The notes beneath the pieces are model-generated. The model worked only from the letters and a program-made list of their open reading frames with translations. It ran no database searches and was not told the DNA's origin. A DNA stretch of 64,000 nucleotides. Source: Chlorocebus sabaeus (taxonomy: Eukaryota; Chordata; Mammalia; Primates; Cercopithecidae). Positions 60,101 through 64,000 of this stretch are shown in pieces; position 1 is the first letter of the stretch; each line of letters starts with the position of its first letter. The translations under genes and the position numbers were made by a program. The stretch lies in assembly GCF_047675955.1 (NCBI RefSeq), contig NC_132904.1, positions 86,371,447-86,435,446 of the forward strand, written 5' to 3'.

Positions 60101-63100
60101 GATTCTACCAACCGAAGGTCCCTCCTACTTTATCCACCAGCAACAAAACTTTGTGGAATGACCAAAGTAACAGCCTCAAGAAATATTTCCCATCAGAAGT
60201 CAATGATATATTTAGGATTTTTGAAAGTGGATAAAATGAGAAGTGATTCATTTGCACTCAGGTTAATTTGGAGACACGGCATGATGCAGAAGTTGGGGAA
60301 TCTAGGATCACATTAATATTATTTTGGGATGCACTCATTTTGGTAACAGGGCTTAGGGAAGATGACTGAGTAATTTCTTTGTGGTTACAGCACAGGACAA
60401 ACTCTGTGGGCCTCCTCTTCCTTCACTTGGAAAGAGAATGTCTTCAAGGCTGAGACTTTATTAGAACATTAATTCATGACATATGATAGACTGGGATTTT
60501 CATGAGAAAAGAAACAAAAAGTGCTTTCCAGGAGGGAAAATTGTAGGAAAATATCTCAGAAACTGCCTCCAAATCTCATAGTGAACTTAGTGGAAATTGC
60601 ATCATGTGGAAAGCACTAAGCCTTTTTCTTTTTTTTCTTACAGGCTTTTGGACACATATTACACAGGTGAGTGCATACCAAGATTTTAGCAGATGCTCTT
60701 TCAGTTTCCACAAATATCAAGCAGGAACTATGACACTGAAGGCATAATTGACTCAGATATTGATATTACCTTGCACTGGTTGTACTTTCTCCATCCCCCA
60801 CGCTATGTTGTCTTCTCTTTTATTGCTATACTTAGTGATTTTATTAGGCAGTCCAATGAAAGTTCTGCAAAACCAACCAACCAACCAACCAACCAAACAA
60901 ACAAATTAAATAAAAAAGAAAGAAAAAATGAAAGAAGAATAAAAAAGTGAGCATCTTTATTCCTAATTTCCTTTTTTGTTGCTCAAAAAGCTGCATATTT
61001 GGATGAGAAAATATTACATTTACTACATGGCTTCAAAGTCAACCAGGGGAAGCCAGAGAGAAGAAGGGAAAGTGTTTTAGCAGTGAAAAGTGTTGATGAT
61101 TTCTAGTTTATATTTAAATATATAATTCTGAAAAATAGATGAGACAAACTATTTGGAATGTTTGAACTGTGTAGGCCTCCAGAGAACCTCAGTTATAAAA
61201 GGCAGATCTCCTGCCTGTAGCAAATTTCAACACCCTGGCCTTGAGAAGGAAGCAACAGATGCAACAGTCTTAAAAATAACCCCACCTTTCCAGATGGTGA
61301 TATCAGGAAATTCTGGTGAAGTCTGGAACCCAGTATTTTATTTTTGAATATTTTCTTGGTCTTAACATTAATGATCCTTACTAATTTGGAGAAATAAGAA
61401 GAAAGATCCAAATGAATTCTCACTCAGACAGACTTTTCTAACATGCTTGAAAATCCGGAACTGTGAATAAGAATGAATCTGAAATAGAAAATGATAATTT
61501 TGGTATTAGCAAATTGTGGATTAAAGGGATTCTCATGAAATGTCTTTTAAATAAAAGTAGTGATTTTTATGTACTTTTTGGCTGTAGATGTGGTAACTGC
61601 ATCTTTCTCCTTGCAGGTATGAGTCCCTGCTGCTGCAAGTGCCCGAGCCTGTGAATCCAGAGCTCAGTGCAGGGCCCATCACTGGACTGCTGGACAGGCT
61701 CAATGGATTCAGAGGTGAGTGTCAGCCTATTGGCAGAATTCCCACAGTGTATCACTTCTTGTTAGAATCACGGGGGTAATATTTTACCCTTCATCAAATC
61801 GTTATTTCATTTCAGAAGGAAGTGAGCGACATGACTATGCAACCCTATTATATCTGTGTTTCTATTTATAGTTCGGTTTATAATATGAAGAGTAAAACAT
61901 AGTGAAAAACAAATATGTTCTGGGCTCACATGGATAGAGCTATATTTTGGGTAAATGGAATGACATAAGAAATAAAATATTGAATAAATGGAACAATGCT
62001 CAGAAGGAAGCTTAATAATCCAAAGTTACATAAAAATTTTATATTTCTTTACTGTATTTCACTTGCATTGTTAAAAAACAGTTTTTTGGGGAATAGAGTT
62101 CACAGCAGTTTGTTAGTGTATTTGTATTTTCTTACAATAAATGTGTATTATTGATATAACATAAAAATTCGACTTAATATGTAAAAAGAAGGAAGAAATT
62201 ATTTTGTAAATAGGAAGTAAAAATAGAAATGATAATTTCAGTTCAGTTACACCATGAAGATCTACGTGTAAAATCTAAAATTCAGTTTCAATCTAGAGCT
62301 AGCAGGGAAGTCCACAGAGTGACTGGTGAAATATTTTGCAAAAATCTGCCTTAAGTTACTACTTATAATTTGAACATATGGACTTTTATCCAGTTATCTA
62401 AAGCAGTGCTTGAATAAGCTAAAATCTTCCCATTCTTGTCGAAAGTATATCACTAGTATTTAAGAACAAGAAATATTTTAATAATGACCGTGATAGCTAA
62501 AGGGCATTCGGGGCGTATAACATTTCTCTTTTACATTGGAAATTGGATTAAAACAGGCTGGTTTTATATTCAACTCTCAATTTTTGAGTTTTCAATACAT
62601 TTTCAATGTCTGTTTTAAGGATGCTGTTTTTTCTATAGAGAATATTAATCATCCTTATACTTGATTAAATGTTGTAATCAAAATTCTCCTGTCCTGGTAA
62701 CTTCAAATTTCTTGGTAGAACAAATTTTCCCTCAAGAATTCTAATTTCTATTATTTACATGTATCTATACTTTTTTTTTTGCTATTTTTGCAGTTGATTT
62801 TACTCTGCAGCCTGAAAGAGCCAATAGTCATATCTTCCTGTATGGAGATTTGAGAAGCATGAATGTTGGATGTGACCCTCAAGATGATCCCCATTTCACT
62901 GCCAAATCTGAATGTTTTCTTGTATGGGGTGCTCAGACTTTCACATCTGGCAAATATTTTTGGGAGGTTCATGTGGGGGACTCTTGGAATTGGGCTTTTG
63001 GTGTCTGTAACAATTATTGGAAAGAAAAGAGACAGAATGATAAGACAGATGGAGGGGAGGGACTCTTTCTTCTTGGATGTGTTAAGGAGGATGCTCACTG

Positions 63101-63293
63101 CAGTCTCTTTACCACCTCCCCACTTGTGGTGCAATATGTTCCAAGACCTACCAGTCGGGTAGGATTATTCCTGGATTGTGAAGGTAGAACCATGACCTTT
63201 GTTGATGTCGATCAAAGTTCCCTGATATACACCATCCCTAATTGCTCCTTCTCACCTCCTCTCAGGCCTATCTTTTGCTGTAGTCACTTCTGA
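57117..63293 (+). CDS. TRIM51-like: TRIM51-like RING/B-box/coiled-coil/SPRY protein, intact, six coding exons
   Basis: Coding exons: 57117-57527, 57809-57904, 59709-59939, 60644-60666, 61617-61714 and 62794-63293, giving 411, 96, 231, 23, 98 and 500 nt. Every splice site is canonical and the joined frame is open for 452 aa, the length I recall for human TRIM51. The RING has C15, C18, C30, H32, C35, C38, C52 and C55. B-box 2 has C93, H96, C104, C112, C115 and His residues at 121-126. The third coding exon supplies most of the coiled coil (residues 170-246). The SPRY domain (288-452) carries YFWEVHV and GLFLDCE and ends in the TRIM49/51 signature FCCSHF. The ATG lies four bases after an acceptor at 57111-57112, so the 5' UTR is split, with a non-coding first exon near 54,982-55,133. 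Several first-exon residues differ from human TRIM51, so this may be a separate paralogue (TRIM51G-type). Function as an E3 ligase is inferred from domains. Confidence 0.9.
58955..59125 (+). repeat. TA/TG-rich low-complexity tract in intron 2 of the TRIM51-like gene
   Basis: Alternating TATATA, GTGTGT and ATACACAC blocks with repeated ATATTCCTCATATAT units. The open frames here are composition artefacts. Confidence 0.85.
60877..60903 (+). repeat. (AACC)n short tandem repeat in intron 4 of the TRIM51-like gene
   Basis: About six CCAA units grading into CAAA. Confidence 0.9.
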
Positions 63294-63364
63294 AGAGAGA
63301 TAAGTCAGAAGTGTGTCTATATGCTGTGGGAACCCATTTATCACAGAAAGCCCTCTTTTTTGCA

Positions 63365-64000
63365 CCTCATCAAACAGGAGAAATAACTTATATTTAATGT
63401 CTAGTTGCATTCTAATGTCATCAAATTTCATTGATAGTGCTTCTATTAAATATGGTGAAAACATTAAAACTATGTGTATTGATTCTTTGTTTAATCGTTT
63501 TTGAAAAATCATTACCCATGATGTATGGAATAGAATATATACTCTGGTTTTTCATTATTTCTGAACGTCACAAAGTAAAATAATAGATGACAGAGTTGTC
63601 TAAACGAAGTTAAAATCAAGGGAACAAAGTAGGGATCTTGGGCTTCATGAAAAAACTTGGAGGCAAAAGACTCAATGGTAACCTGGCAATATTTTCTGTC
63701 TCTTCATCTAACAGTATTATACTTATCCATGTGTTTTATTTATGAATCTATACTTTGAGGTCATCTTATTTGACCTCCTGTGCTGTGCTTATCTTTCTAA
63801 ATCTCATCTTAAATACAAATGCTCATGCATTATTAGAGTGTTTTCCTGCAGTGAAATTTATAAGGTGATCAGGACAATGCTGGATCAATTAAATATTCAA
63901 ATGGACATAACTGAATACTGACCCCTACCTCAAACCATACACAATTCATTTACACATGGATTCACGTTCTGAAGGTGAAGGGAACACAATAAAATATTCT
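63365..64000 (+). repeat. 3' flank of the TRIM51-like gene, inverted copy at about 21,700-22,350
   Basis: Starting about 70 bp after the stop codon, this segment is the reverse complement of 21,700-22,350 (for example CTTTGAGGTCATCTTATTTG here against CAAATAAGATGACCTCAAAG near 21,935). It continues past the window edge. It includes the gene's likely 3' UTR and L1-derived sequence. Confidence 0.88.

Noticed and set aside
1..64000. CRISPR arrays, bacterial operons or phage elements
   Set aside because: None seen; the window is primate nuclear DNA with spliced genes, Alu and L1.

Overview
The window is nuclear DNA from a catarrhine primate, most likely an Old World monkey. It is AT-rich and full of Alu and L1 fragments. 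The youngest-looking Alu (26,878-27,151) carries two variants I associate with the cercopithecid AluYR lineage: GAGATCCGGCCACTG near the 3' end, and a GAGGTG form before GGGCGCCTGTAG. The species call is an inference. The locus is one of the rapidly duplicating primate TRIM clusters (TRIM43/48/49/51/64/77 type).

Layout. 1-9,700: repeats and relics (Tigger-like transposon pieces, a MaLR-type LTR, an L1 3' end with a GAAA microsatellite) and no gene I can support. 10,190-12,275: two orphan SPRY (B30.2) exons pointing away from each other, TRIM43-like on the minus strand and TRIM64-like on the plus strand, both open but without RING exons. 16,300-19,230: a GC-rich decayed retrocopy of an ankyrin gene (ANKRD33B-like), broken by two Alus and apparently retaining one intron. 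19,230-28,000: L1/Alu-rich sequence and one arm of each of two inverted duplications. 28,080-35,924: an intact six-coding-exon TRIM64-like gene (448 aa). 36,430-41,880: L1 and Alu, and the other arm of one inverted duplication. 41,890-45,346: a copy of the TRIM49/51-type promoter and non-coding first exon. 45,347-about 50,820: a nuclear mitochondrial insertion (NUMT) of about 5.4 kb running from COX3 to ND2. 52,550-55,900: a second copy of the TRIM promoter block. 57,117-63,293: an intact six-coding-exon TRIM51-like gene (452 aa). 63,365-64,000: a 3' flank that is inverted-duplicated at about 21,700-22,350.

How the parts relate. The two intact genes share the family architecture exactly: coding exons of 411, 96, 231, 23 and 98 nt, then a terminal SPRY exon. 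Both should encode RING/B-box/coiled-coil/SPRY proteins, putative E3 ubiquitin ligases. Human relatives are known targets of the embryonic-genome-activation factor DUX4. Both TRIM51-type promoter copies keep a perfect DUX4-type site (TAATTTAATCA) plus a near-match just upstream of the first exon. The upstream promoter copy, separated from the gene by the NUMT, also keeps a clean TATA box and a splice donor, whereas the gene-proximal copy has a damaged TATA. The upstream copy could therefore act as an alternative first exon or drive a transcript across the NUMT.

Limits: names and family matches come from reading translated sequence and from memory of the families. No alignment or database search was run, and repeat boundaries are approximate.
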